NCBI GenBank assembly: GCA_016793065.1
Contig: JAEULV010000047.1
Coordinates: forward strand, 1-37,297
Length of the DNA stretch: 37,297 nt
Origin: Hyphomicrobiaceae bacterium
Lineage (GTDB): Bacteria > Pseudomonadota > Alphaproteobacteria > Rhizobiales > Ancalomicrobiaceae
Direction of reading: 5' to 3'
Below, in pieces: positions 1-7,875 of the stretch (its first letter is position 1; every line of letters begins with the position of its first letter). The position numbers and the translations under genes were made by a program. The notes beneath the pieces were generated by a model, which saw only the letters and a list, made by a program, of their open reading frames with translations, did no database searches and was not told the origin of the DNA.

Positions 1-833
1 GCGCCGACCGCGCCGGCCTCGCTCTCGGCGCCGAGGGCGTTGCGATACCAGTTGGCGAAGCTGTTGTAGACCTGCCGCCGCGAGGCGATGATGTCGTCGT
101 TTAACTTGCTGCGCGGCTCGCTCATGATGCCCCAATGGGGCGCCGGCGCGCGGAAGGGGCTGGCCTTGCACGATGCCGCCGCCGGGCCGAACAGGCCGGT
201 GACCTCAACATTGGCGGGAACGTTGACGACGGCGCCATAGGTTGGGCTGACTACCGACACCCGCGAGATCCGCACGCCCTCGGCGACCTGCAGGGTCCAC
301 AGCATCTGCGCATGCGACGCCAGCACGAGGTGCACCGGTTTGGCGGTTTCGGTGACGACGACGGTGGCGTAGTGCAGCTGGTCGTCGCTGTAATAGGCAT
401 CGGCCGGGTCGATCTGGCCGTTGGACTTCCAGGTCTCGATCTGGCGCCTGACCCGCTCGTCGATCTGGTCCTTGCGGATGCGGTAGAGCGGGGTCTCGAT
501 CCGGTTGCCGTCGACATGGACGAGGGTGATCTTGTCCTGGACGGCGTCATGGGGCAGACCGCAGCCGATCGCCTGTTTCATGAACTCGATGCGCGCCGGC
601 GGCCGCTTGAAGCTCGGCTCGACATAGCCGGTCAGCACCGCCTGGCGCCAGAGGAACTTGCGGTCGGCGGTGAGGACGGCGCCGTCGTGGGCGTTGTCGC
701 CGAAGCGCTTCTGCATCACCTCGCCGGCGGCATTGCCGGTAGGGATCGGCTCTTCGCCGGAACAAGCGGAGAGGAGGAGCGGCATCAGCGCCAGGATCAC
801 ATACATCGACTTCATGAACGCACCATCGAGCAT
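1..833 (-). CDS. Putative lipoprotein, unknown function (3' end outside window)
   Basis: An open frame runs leftward from an ATG at 833 to the window edge without a stop, about 277 codons so far. The N-terminus (MLDGAFMKSMYVILALMPLL, then LSAC) is a lipoprotein signal peptide with the lipid-accepting Cys at residue 24, so the product should be exported and anchored in a membrane. An AGGTAAGG stretch lies just before the 833 start; an in-frame ATG at 815 would give a more typical short signal peptide. The mature part has ordinary soluble-protein composition, including VHVDGNRIETPLYRIRKDQI and a late segment with FRAPAPHWGIMSEP. I do not recognise a family. The strand is supported by the signal peptide; the opposite frame at 135-845 is a low-complexity shadow. 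Confidence 0.72.
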   Translation of the reverse strand, partial: MLDGAFMKSMYVILALMPLLLSACSGEEPIPTGNAAGEVMQKRFGDNAHDGAVLTADRKFLWRQAVLTGYVEPSFKRPPARIEFMKQAIGCGLPHDAVQDKITLVHVDGNRIETPLYRIRKDQIDERVRRQIETWKSNGQIDPADAYYSDDQLHYATVVVTETAKPVHLVLASHAQMLWTLQVAEGVRISRVSVVSPTYGAVVNVPANVEVTGLFGPAAASCKASPFRAPAPHWGIMSEPRSKLNDDIIASRRQVYNSFANWYRNALGAESEAGAVG

Positions 834-968
834 TACCTTACCTAGCGTCATAATCGAAATTCGCTAATTCACGGTAAAGTTGCTTGTTTCGCGGCAATGC
901 CTGCCTCGGATCGGTACCGGGATGTCGCAGGCCGGGTCGGGCAGCGAGCGGGAGCGGCGCTGGGTGGA

Positions 969-1340
969 TCAGACGCCATCCTTGGCGGCGGCGGAGCGGA
1001 CGCGCAGGATCAGATCCTCGAGCGAGCGGCGCGACAGGCCGCGCAGTTTCAGCGCCAGCAGGTTGGTGAGTTCGGTCGCCTTCGGATCGAGCCCGGAGGT
1101 ATCGAGGGTGATGCGCGGATCGGAAGCCTCGGCGAGGCGTTGCAGCTCCTCGGCCTCGTCCCAGATGATGTTGAAATAGGTGATGCAGCGCTGCACCAGC
1201 AGCCAGGTGGGGCGGCCGCGCTTGCCGCGTTCGAGCGCCGACAGATAGCTGGCGGAAATGCGCAGGGCCTCGGCCATCTGGGTGAGGGTGATGCCGCGCT
1301 CGCGGCGCAGCTCGCGCAGCTTGGCGCCGAACGGGGTCAT
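969..1340 (-). CDS. XRE-family helix-turn-helix regulator
   Basis: A 123-residue protein with an XRE/Cro-type helix-turn-helix at roughly residues 6-60; the segments ELRRERGITLTQMAEAL and ISASYLSALERGKRGRP give the usual scaffold and recognition helices. The second half (FNIIWDEAEELQRLAEASDP and following) matches the C-terminal extension of a conserved rhizobial regulator found behind Smr genes, as I recall the family. The start codon overlaps the Smr stop in an ATGA (1337-1340), which fixes the start and suggests translational coupling. It is the last gene of the Tim44-mltA-Smr-XRE operon. The target genes cannot be told from sequence. Confidence 0.93.
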   Translation of the reverse strand: MTPFGAKLRELRRERGITLTQMAEALRISASYLSALERGKRGRPTWLLVQRCITYFNIIWDEAEELQRLAEASDPRITLDTSGLDPKATELTNLLALKLRGLSRRSLEDLILRVRSAAAKDGV

Positions 1341-1972
1341 GTGCCCCCTCCCCCGCCGGCCGGCCGCGGCCGGCGCAGGCGGACATAGAGCGCGCCCTCA
1401 CCGCCATGGATGGCATGGGCCAACTGGCGCGACAGCACGACGCCGCGCAGCTCGGGCTGCTCCAGCCAGTGCGGCACCACGCGGGCAAGGACGCCGCGCT
1501 CGTGCTCGTAATGGGCCGTCGCCGGCCGGCCCTTGCCGGTGATGACCAGCACCATGCGATCGCCGCGCGCCTGCGCCGTGTACAGGAACCGACGCAGGGC
1601 GGCATGGGCTTCCTGCTGGGTCATGCCGTGCAGATCGATGCGGGCGTCGATGTCGATGCTGCCCTTGACGACGCGCGCGACGGTGCGGCGGTCGAGCGGC
1701 TGAAGTGGTGGCGGTCCGGGGCGGCGCTTGGGCTTTTCCGGCTCGTGTGGCGGATGGGCGGCGGGCGGCGCCAGCGCCGTGGGGATCGGGTGCGGCGGCG
1801 GCGGTTCGGCCGTCGGCGCCGGTGGCGGCGGGGCGTGCACCAGGCGCGGACGGCGGACGCGTTTCGGCTTCAGCGGCGCCACCGATTCCAGCACCTTGTC
1901 CCACAATTCCCGATCGGCCTCGGAGAGGTGGCGCGGGCGGCGGCGGCGAGTGGGCAGCGACTCGTCGGTCAT
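1337..1972 (-). CDS. Smr-domain protein (MutS2 C-terminal-like)
   Basis: A 211-residue protein. The N-terminal half is basic and proline-rich (about residues 40-92), probably disordered. The C-terminal Smr domain (about 108-205) carries DLHGMT at 113-118 and TGKG at 145-148, the two signature motifs of stand-alone Smr proteins. Smr domains in this family bind or cut nucleic acid (known for MutS2 and some SmrA/B proteins); the substrate here is unknown. Both ends overlap neighbours by 4 nt: ATGA with mltA at 1969-1972 and ATGA with the XRE gene at 1337-1340. This fixes the start and indicates one coupled transcript. Confidence 0.92.
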   Translation of the reverse strand: MTDESLPTRRRRPRHLSEADRELWDKVLESVAPLKPKRVRRPRLVHAPPPPAPTAEPPPPHPIPTALAPPAAHPPHEPEKPKRRPGPPPLQPLDRRTVARVVKGSIDIDARIDLHGMTQQEAHAALRRFLYTAQARGDRMVLVITGKGRPATAHYEHERGVLARVVPHWLEQPELRGVVLSRQLAHAIHGGEGALYVRLRRPRPAGGGGGT

Positions 1973-3234
1973 GGCCGCGCGTCCGGTCTGGGCACCAGCA
2001 CGACGAAGCGGCGCGGTTCGTGGCGGACCCGGCCGGCGCGCAGGCCGGCATCGGCACCGAGGCCGACAAAGACGTCGCCACGGGCCGGGCCGACAATGGC
2101 GGAGCCGGTATCCTGGGCGATCATCAGCCGCCGGAACGATTGCAGCGCGCCGTCGTCGCCGAGCGGCAGGTCGGCCTCGATCCACACCGGCGTGCCGAAG
2201 GTGTGCAGCGTGCGGTCGACCGCGAGCGAGCGCCCGGGCGTGATCTGGACGCCGGCGGCGGCGATGGCGCCGAGTTCGGGGGCCAGACCGTCGAGCGGGC
2301 GGAAGAAGACGAAGGAGCGGTTCTGCCGCATCAGGTCGCGACCGGCGGCCGGATCAGCCTCGATCCAGGCGCGCAGGCGGTCGAGCGTCATCTCGGCGGC
2401 GGTGCTGACGCCGCGCTCGACCAGGATGCGGCCGATCGAGGTGTAGGGATGGCCGGTCTTGCCGTCATAGGCGATGCGCAGGGCGCTGCCGTCGGCGAGA
2501 CGGATGCGGGCGGAGCCCTGCACCTGAATGAAGAAGGCGTCGACGGGGTGTTCCAGCCAGACGAGTTCCAGCCCGCGGTCCCGCAGCGCGCCGGCCTCGA
2601 TCGCGGCGCGGTCGTGGTACTCGACGATGCCGCCGCTGGCGACGGCGCGGCCGAAGGCGAAGCCCGGCGGCACGGCAGCCGGGCGATGGTTGGCGTCGAT
2701 CTCGACGAGGTCGGCGGGGCGACGATAGAGCGGCACGGCGAAGCGGTCGGTGCGGGTCAGCGAGCCGGGCACCTCGGGCTCGAAATAGCCGGTGAGAAAC
2801 GGCCGGCCGTCGCTCGGCTCGACCAGATGCGGGTCGAAATGGCGCTCGAAGAAACGGCGGGCGATGGCGGCGTCGGGCGCGGCCGGAAGCGCCAGCGCGG
2901 CGCGGCAGGTGGCGACAAGGGCGGCCGAGTCGATGCCGAGGGCGCGGGTGCGGGGCGGCTCGGCGATGGCATGGGCGCAGCCGAGGCGGAACGCGGCGAA
3001 GGCTTCGGCGTGCCGGTCCTGCGGCCAGCCGTCGAGATCGGCGAATGCGATGCGCGTCAGCCGGCTGGCGGCGGTCATGTGCGAATCCCCGGCGGCGTTC
3101 ACTGTCGCAGTGATGCCGAAGACCGCCAGCCAAAACAAGCACATTGCCGCGGCAAGGCCGGCGAGCCGACGTTGCGCGGGCGGGCGGGGCACGGGCAGGC
3201 GGGGCACGGGCGGGCGGGACGAGGGCGCGCGCAT
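1969..3234 (-). CDS. mltA: Membrane-bound lytic murein transglycosylase A
   Basis: Lytic transglycosylase that cleaves peptidoglycan glycan strands to 1,6-anhydro-muropeptides in the periplasm. The 421-residue protein starts at MRAPSS; a basic proline-rich stretch is followed by a hydrophobic segment at about residues 24-46 ending in VNA, a signal peptide or anchor. The MltA barrel and 3D domain follow; GYFEPEVPGSL and the late run AQDTGSAIVGPARGDVF hold the conserved Asp residues of the 3D domain. There is no lipobox Cys, unlike E. coli MltA. A longer in-frame start at 3330 would overlap the Tim44-like gene by about 70 nt and adds an unconvincing basic extension, so 3234 is preferred. It lies downstream of the Tim44-like gene and overlaps Smr by 4 nt. 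Confidence 0.95.
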   Translation of the reverse strand: MRAPSSRPPVPRLPVPRPPAQRRLAGLAAAMCLFWLAVFGITATVNAAGDSHMTAASRLTRIAFADLDGWPQDRHAEAFAAFRLGCAHAIAEPPRTRALGIDSAALVATCRAALALPAAPDAAIARRFFERHFDPHLVEPSDGRPFLTGYFEPEVPGSLTRTDRFAVPLYRRPADLVEIDANHRPAAVPPGFAFGRAVASGGIVEYHDRAAIEAGALRDRGLELVWLEHPVDAFFIQVQGSARIRLADGSALRIAYDGKTGHPYTSIGRILVERGVSTAAEMTLDRLRAWIEADPAAGRDLMRQNRSFVFFRPLDGLAPELGAIAAAGVQITPGRSLAVDRTLHTFGTPVWIEADLPLGDDGALQSFRRLMIAQDTGSAIVGPARGDVFVGLGADAGLRAGRVRHEPRRFVVLVPRPDARP

Positions 3235-3257
3235 GCGGTTGCCTCGCCCGGCCGGGA

Positions 3258-3959
3258 TCAGTCGGCGGCTTCGGTCAGCACGAGCTTCCAGTTGGGATCG
3301 CGCGAGGTGACGTCGCGGGCGAAGGTCCACTGGTCGATGACCTGGGTCGGGTGCACCGGATCGCCATCGACGACGGTGCCGGCGGCGTCGCGCGTCACCG
3401 ACACCAGCTGGCTGACGAACCGCATGGAGATCGACGCGGTCGAGCCCTTGACGGTGGCCTCGGTGATGTCGGCCTTGTCGATGCCGATGAACTTGCTCTC
3501 GAGCTTGTGGCCGGCGGCCTCGCGGGCGGCGATGGCCGAGACGAAGCCGTCATAGACGTCCCTGGCCAGCAGCATCTTCAGGGTGTCGCGGTCGCCCTCG
3601 GCGAAGGCGGTGACGATCATCTCGTAGGCCTGGCGGGCGCCGACGACGAAGCTGGTCGGGTCGAAATTGCGGTCGGCCGACATGACCTGACGCAGGGCGG
3701 TGTCGAGGGCCGAGCCCTCGGGGGCATAGCGCGGCGGCGACGGATTGGCGTCGGCGGTCTCGGCTTGCGGGGCGCGGGTCGGCAGCGGGATGACGTTGTC
3801 GGGGCGAGCGGCGGGCTCGCCGGCGCGCGAACGATCAACCGGCTCGAACGGCGACTGCTCGCTGCCGGTCTTGCGACCGAGGACCGAGCGCAACCGCAGA
3901 AAGATCGCCACCGCCAGAATCAGGAATACGATGCTGGTAATGTCAAAGTACTGGCTCAT
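3258..3959 (-). CDS. Tim44-like domain protein (TimA-like)
   Basis: A 233-residue protein with one N-terminal transmembrane helix (residues about 6-24, ITSIVFLILAVAIFLRLRSV), a polar proline-containing linker to about residue 85, then a Tim44/TimA-like domain with NFDPTSFVVGARQAYEMIVT and the helical core GDRDTLKMLLARDVYDGF. Alphaproteobacterial TimA-type proteins are membrane-anchored relatives of mitochondrial Tim44; their bacterial role is not well defined. It is first of the operon, 23 nt ahead of mltA and divergent from fxsA. Its position beside fxsA and secB is the standard alphaproteobacterial arrangement. Confidence 0.94.
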   Translation of the reverse strand: MSQYFDITSIVFLILAVAIFLRLRSVLGRKTGSEQSPFEPVDRSRAGEPAARPDNVIPLPTRAPQAETADANPSPPRYAPEGSALDTALRQVMSADRNFDPTSFVVGARQAYEMIVTAFAEGDRDTLKMLLARDVYDGFVSAIAAREAAGHKLESKFIGIDKADITEATVKGSTASISMRFVSQLVSVTRDAAGTVVDGDPVHPTQVIDQWTFARDVTSRDPNWKLVLTEAAD

Positions 3960-4268
3960 CCGATCCGACCTCTCGCGACCGTTGTCGCGCCTCTCCCATG
4001 CGTTCGCTCGCCGCTGCTATAGCATCTCCCGGCCGGATTGACGACAGACGCGGCAAGGGCGTTTTGCCGTCTTGCCGGGTGTCCGGGCGTCGGGGCGAGC
4101 AGCCAATGATCCTGATATGTAAGCCATGAATCGGCGCAAACCAGTGGCAAGGCGCCAACGGCCGGCAAAAACCGCGCGCCGGCGGGCCGATCCCGCGACA
4201 TTGGCGGGAGGCGCCATGGCGAAACCACGATCTTTGCCTATATGATGCGTTCACTGGAGACCCGCGCA
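3960..4268. promoter_or_regulatory. Divergent promoter region of Tim44-like operon and fxsA
   Basis: This 309-nt stretch separates divergently read genes and has no credible coding frame. For fxsA, TATATG near 4237 is a possible -10. For the Tim44-like gene, a CTATAG at about 4017-4022 read on the minus strand could be a -10, with TCGTCA 17 nt upstream. A hairpin with arms CGGCAAG (4051-4057) and CTTGCCG (4071-4077) sits between them. The hexamer matches are only partial. Confidence 0.4.
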
Positions 4269-4739
4269 ATGCCGATCCTCGTCATCCTGGCCCTGATTCT
4301 GTGCTGGCCGCTGTTGGAAATCGCCACCTTCATCGCGGTCGGCGGGCATATCGGCATCCTGCAGACGCTGTTACTGATCGTGACGACGTCGGTGCTGGGC
4401 GGCGTGCTGCTGAAGCAGCAGGGCGTGGCGATGCTGACGCGCATCCGCGCCGAGATGGGACGGGGCGACGTGCCGGCCGAGGCGGTCGCCCATGCCGGGA
4501 TGATCGCGGTCGGCGGCATCATGCTGCTGTTGCCGGGGTTCCTCTCCGACATCGTCGGCGTCGCGCTGTTCCTGCCGCCGGTGCGGTCGCTGCTGTTCCG
4601 GCTGTTTGCCGGGCGGATGCGGGCGCAGGGCGGCATGGGCGGCGGCATCCGCATCATCGAGCTCGACAGCGCCGAATGGACGGCGACGACCCGGCCGCGC
4701 GAGCCGCAGGGCCCGCTGATCGACCAGGACCCGCGCTGA
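4269..4739 (+). CDS. fxsA: FxsA family membrane protein
   Basis: A 156-residue FxsA (cytoplasmic membrane) family protein. Hydrophobic helices lie at residues about 2-22 ([20 protein letters not shown]), 24-44 and 78-98 ([20 protein letters not shown]); the [11 protein letters not shown] turn and FLPPVR are typical of the family. The family is named for the E. coli gene that relieves F-plasmid exclusion of phage T7; its normal role is unclear. The start at 4269 is chosen because a GGAGA lies 8-9 nt upstream; the ATG at 4242 lacks this. secB follows in the same direction after 167 nt, as in many Hyphomicrobiales. Confidence 0.92.
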   Translation: MPILVILALILCWPLLEIATFIAVGGHIGILQTLLLIVTTSVLGGVLLKQQGVAMLTRIRAEMGRGDVPAEAVAHAGMIAVGGIMLLLPGFLSDIVGVALFLPPVRSLLFRLFAGRMRAQGGMGGGIRIIELDSAEWTATTRPREPQGPLIDQDPR

Positions 4740-4906
4740 CCGGGCCGCAAACCGGCGATAATTCCGCCCTCGCGCCTTGCTGGTCCACCGGACGCGTGGT
4801 AGCGAAGCGGCGACTTCCAACCGGCACTCGACCGGGCTTTTCCGGAACTCCGGCAAGCCGGCAGGGCGCCCGAAATCCGCACATCATTCCCGAGGAAAAC
4901 CTGGTC

Positions 4907-5368
4907 ATGACCACCCAAGAGGCCCCGGCGGCTCCGCAGCTCAACGTCCTTGCCCAGTACGTCAAGGATCTGTCGTTCGAGAACCCGAACGCGCCGCAGT
5001 CGCTGGCGCCGGCTGAAACCCCGCCGCAGGTTTCGATCAACGTCAACGTTTCGGGCAAGCCGCTGTCGGAGACCGAAATCGAGGTCGACCTGACGATCGA
5101 GGCCAAGGCCGAGCGCGCCGGCTCGACGCTGTTCGCGGTCGAGGTGGTCTATGCCGGCCTGTTCCGGGTGATGAACGTCCCGGCCGAGCACCTGCATCCG
5201 TTCGTGATGATCGAGTGCCCGCGCCTGCTGTTCCCGTTCGCGCGCCAGCTCGTCGCCGAGCAGACCCGCAATGGCGGGTTCATGCCGCTGATGATCGACC
5301 CGATCGACTTCGTCGCGCTGTATCAGCAGAACGCCGAGGCGGCGCAGGCCCAGGCGCAGCCGAACTGA
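4907..5368 (+). CDS. secB: Protein-export chaperone SecB
   Basis: A 153-residue SecB, the usual length. It is a cytoplasmic tetrameric chaperone that keeps preproteins unfolded and passes them to SecA. Visible family features are the N-terminal [16 protein letters not shown], the strand segment [13 protein letters not shown], the helical [17 protein letters not shown] and the C-terminal [13 protein letters not shown]. The ATG at 4907 begins the expected [11 protein letters not shown]-terminus; upstream in-frame sequence lacks family resemblance. It is followed by an 82-nt repeat and a bidirectional terminator. Confidence 0.97.
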   Translation: MTTQEAPAAPQLNVLAQYVKDLSFENPNAPQSLAPAETPPQVSINVNVSGKPLSETEIEVDLTIEAKAERAGSTLFAVEVVYAGLFRVMNVPAEHLHPFVMIECPRLLFPFARQLVAEQTRNGGFMPLMIDPIDFVALYQQNAEAAQAQAQPN

Positions 5369-5370
5369 TC

Positions 5371-5452
5371 CCAGGGGCCGAGGGCGCAGACGCACCCGGC
5401 CCCCGGAAACCCGCGAATTTCCCGCCTGCATCAGAGGCAGGAGAAATTCGCA
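5371..5452 (+). repeat. Dispersed palindromic repeat, copy A
   Basis: This stretch aligns without gaps to 10271-10352, 66 of 82 positions identical by hand count. The right half forms a hairpin with 9-bp arms GCGAATTTC (5413-5421) and GAAATTCGC (5443-5451), with an inner CCTGC/GCAGG pairing. It starts two bases after the secB stop. Both copies lie outside genes. Confidence 0.75.
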
Positions 5453-5475
5453 GCGCCGCACAGCGCGCAAATGAA

Positions 5476-5501
5476 AAAGCCGGGCAGCGATGCCCGGCTT
5501 T
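5476..5501. terminator. Bidirectional intrinsic terminator, secB / L,D-transpeptidase
   Basis: Arms AAAGCCGGGC (5476-5485) and GCCCGGCTTT (5492-5501) form a 10-bp stem around a 6-nt loop. T residues follow on the plus strand and an A-run precedes it, giving U-tracts in both directions. It lies between the convergent secB and L,D-transpeptidase genes. Confidence 0.85.
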
Positions 5502-5542
5502 CTTGTTGGTGCCAACCCGTTGGTGATCCGGGCACCCTTGCG

Positions 5543-6826
5543 TCAGAGCTGCTGGGCGGCGGCGAGTTCGCCGATGCCGTCGCGGCCATAGACGTCGTCG
5601 CGGAAGTGGACGATGCCGTTGGCGGTCGCCCAGGCGGTGATGTAGTTGGTGTAGACGGCCGGGCTGTTCTTCACCTTGGCGTCGACGCGCTGGACGTTCT
5701 GGAACATGTAATCGACCTGCTCGGGACCCCAGTTCGGAGTATCGCGCAGGATCCAGGTGACCAGCTCGCGGACGTTCTGGATGCGCATGCAGCCGGAAGA
5801 GTGGAAGCGGGCATTGTCGCCGAACATGTTCTTGAACGGCGTATCGTGCATGTAGACGGTGTGCTCGTTGGGGAAGTTGATCTTCACCGAGCCCATGGCG
5901 TTCATCTCGCCCGGATCCTGCCGCACCGTCAGACGGGTCAGTTCGTCGCTGTCCCAGTTGATCTGGCTCGGGTGCAGCTCCTGCGCGCCGTTGAAGATGC
6001 GGATCTTCAGGCGGTCGAAGTAGGACGGATCCTCCTTCATCTTGGGGATCAGATCCTTGCGGATGATCGAGACCGGCACCGTCCAGTAGGGATTGAAGTT
6101 AATGTCGGTGACGCGCGAGGTCAGCACCGGCGTCTGGCGGTCGACCTTGCCGACCACCGCCGTGTGGCGGGCGACGACGCGGCCGCCCTCGACCGCCTCA
6201 AGCTCGGCGGCCGGAATGTTGACGAAGACGTAGCGATCGCCGAGGAAGCCCGACATCGAGCGGACGCGCACCAGATTGGTTTCCAGCTGGCGCAGGCGCA
6301 GCTCGGCCGGGACATTCATGATGTCGCGGGTGGCCTGATCGACGGCGCCGGTCGGCTTCAGGCCGTGGCGGATCTGGAAGCGGCGGACGGCGGCGTCGAC
6401 GAAGCTGTCGAAGACGTCCTGAACGCCGTTCTGCGGATTGGGCAGGTCGCCGGTGATGGCGAGACGCTGGCGCAGCTCGACGACGGCCGGGTTGGACGTG
6501 CCGATCTTCATGCGCTTCGGCCCGCCGATCGGGCGCCAGCCGCCACGGGCGACGATGTCCTGGTAGATCGGCAGCACGCGCTCGATCTGGGCGGCGGTGG
6601 AGGGCGACAGCAGCGGCTGGTCCGACATCAGCTCGCCGGCGGTGACCTGGGTGCCGTCGAACTTCGACTCCCATTCGCGCACGGCGCGATCCCGCAAAAA
6701 CGCCTCGAGCGGCGTTTCCTCGGCGACGGCCGGCAAGGCCCAGGACCCGGCGACAGCCACGATGCCGGTGAGAAGCCCACGACGGCTCAACTGCAATCCG
6801 CCCGCGCTCTTCATTCGTAGAACCAC
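5543..6826 (-). CDS. L,D-transpeptidase with peptidoglycan-binding domain (LdtP-like)
   Basis: Periplasmic L,D-transpeptidase expected to make 3-3 peptidoglycan cross-links or attach proteins to peptidoglycan. The 427-residue protein has a Tat-like signal (SRRGLLTG at 14-21, cleavage near AVA at 33-35), a peptidoglycan-binding helical domain at about 110-172 (NPAVVELRQRLAITGDL, FQIRHGLKPTGAVD) and a YkuD catalytic domain at about 198-365 with YMHDTP (His327) and HSSGCMR (342-348, nucleophile Cys346). The overall layout is YcbB-like. The GTG at 6826 is preferred because AAGGAG lies 7 nt upstream; the ATG at 6814 has no such site. With the LdtR homologue at 8.6-9.1 kb nearby, this is the likely ldtP counterpart. 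Confidence 0.94.
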   Translation of the reverse strand: MVLRMKSAGGLQLSRRGLLTGIVAVAGSWALPAVAEETPLEAFLRDRAVREWESKFDGTQVTAGELMSDQPLLSPSTAAQIERVLPIYQDIVARGGWRPIGGPKRMKIGTSNPAVVELRQRLAITGDLPNPQNGVQDVFDSFVDAAVRRFQIRHGLKPTGAVDQATRDIMNVPAELRLRQLETNLVRVRSMSGFLGDRYVFVNIPAAELEAVEGGRVVARHTAVVGKVDRQTPVLTSRVTDINFNPYWTVPVSIIRKDLIPKMKEDPSYFDRLKIRIFNGAQELHPSQINWDSDELTRLTVRQDPGEMNAMGSVKINFPNEHTVYMHDTPFKNMFGDNARFHSSGCMRIQNVRELVTWILRDTPNWGPEQVDYMFQNVQRVDAKVKNSPAVYTNYITAWATANGIVHFRDDVYGRDGIGELAAAQQL

Positions 6827-6890
6827 CGTGCCACTCCTTGAACTTCCTGCCAGCGTTCCCGGCCGATGCGCTCATTCGATACACCAAACG

Positions 6891-6905
6891 TGGTTAATTA
6901 AACCA
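6891..6905. promoter_or_regulatory. Palindrome TGGTTAATTAAACCA, candidate operator
   Basis: A 15-nt near-perfect palindrome (one internal mismatched pair) lies 65 nt upstream of the L,D-transpeptidase start and 69 nt upstream of the divergent DUF1295 gene. Its size and symmetry suit a MarR-family dimer. LdtR homologues are known to control L,D-transpeptidase genes, so LdtR binding is a natural guess, not shown here. Confidence 0.45.
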
Positions 6906-6973
6906 CATTCCGTCGCAAGCCGCCATGTCGGGAACCATGCGCATCGCCAGCCCAGCCGATCCGGAGACCCCGC

Positions 6974-7759
6974 ATGGCCGCAACGCTTTCGACGACGTTA
7001 ACGATCTCCCTCGGGTTATTCACCCTAATGTGGCTGATTCATGTCAGAATTCGCGACGCCAGCATCGTCGACTATGCGTGGGCGCCGGGATTTGCGCTGA
7101 TTGCCGCTGTTTCGGCGGTGCTGAACGGCGCCGCCACGGCGCATCAACTTGTTGTGCTCGGGCTCGTCTGCCTGTGGTCGGCGCGACTGACCTGGTACCT
7201 CGTCGGCCGGCACTTGCGGGCGGGCGTCGAGGATTCCCGCTATGCGGCGATGCGGGCAGAGGCCGGGCCCGGCTGGTGGTGGCAGAACCTCTTCATGGTG
7301 TTCCTGCTGCAGGGCGTGCTGCAATGGGCGATCGCGACGCCGATCCACGCGGCGATGCTGGCGGCGCCCGGGTCCGGCAACGGGCTGGCGTTCTGGGGCG
7401 GCGTCGCCGCGTTCGGAATCGGGCTGGCGATCGAGGCGGTCGCCGACGGGCAGCTCGCGGCCTTCAAGCGCGATCCGGGCAATGCCGGCAAGCTGATGAC
7501 GACCGGGCTGTGGCGGCTCAGCCGGCATCCGAACTATTTCGGCGAGATCGTGCTGTGGTGGGGCCTGGGGTTTGCCGCCATCGGCGCCGGCGGCGACTGG
7601 TGGGCGCTCGCCGGGCCTGCCCTGCTCACCCTGCTGATCCTGCGCGTCTCGGGCGTGACGCTGCTCGACCGGCACATGTCGACGCGGCCCGGCTGGGCGG
7701 CCTATGCGGCGCGCACCCCGGCGCTGGTGCCGGGATGGCCGCGACGCCCGGCGGGATGA
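6974..7759 (+). CDS. DUF1295 family membrane protein (steroid 5-alpha-reductase-like)
   Basis: A 261-residue polytopic membrane protein with several hydrophobic segments and the C-terminal signature LWRLSRHPNYFGEIVLWWG, shared by DUF1295 and the related steroid 5-alpha-reductase and isoprenylcysteine methyltransferase superfamily. N-terminal features such as DASIVDYAWAPGF and the basic end of WSARLTWYLVGRHLR also fit DUF1295. The substrate is unknown. The start at 6974 has GGAG 7 nt upstream. It is divergent from the L,D-transpeptidase gene; the terminator repeat begins on the last base of its stop codon. Confidence 0.9.
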   Translation: MAATLSTTLTISLGLFTLMWLIHVRIRDASIVDYAWAPGFALIAAVSAVLNGAATAHQLVVLGLVCLWSARLTWYLVGRHLRAGVEDSRYAAMRAEAGPGWWWQNLFMVFLLQGVLQWAIATPIHAAMLAAPGSGNGLAFWGGVAAFGIGLAIEAVADGQLAAFKRDPGNAGKLMTTGLWRLSRHPNYFGEIVLWWGLGFAAIGAGGDWWALAGPALLTLLILRVSGVTLLDRHMSTRPGWAAYAARTPALVPGWPRRPAG

Positions 7760-7798
7760 ACGACAAAGGCCCCGGCGGTGAAGCCGGGGCCTTGCCTT
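7759..7798. repeat. 40-bp direct repeat containing an intrinsic terminator, left copy
   Basis: Identical over all 40 bases to 8509-8548. It contains a perfect 11-bp stem, AAGGCCCCGGC (7766-7776) and GCCGGGGCCTT (7783-7793), around the loop GGTGAA, with AAA before it and TTGCCTT after it, so it can act as a terminator. It directly follows the DUF1295 stop codon. The two copies start exactly 750 nt apart and bound AT-rich DNA. Confidence 0.93.
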
Positions 7799-7875
7799 CA
7801 ATCGAACTGCATAGCCGACCGAATATCAAAGGCAACTAATACCCAATGCCTTCAATCATATTTCCAATGCAAAAA

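Noticed and set aside
1705..3555. 616-codon open frame on the plus strand
   Set aside because: It lies opposite mltA and Smr, which have clear motifs. Its translation is glycine/alanine/arginine-rich with no domain: a high-GC shadow.
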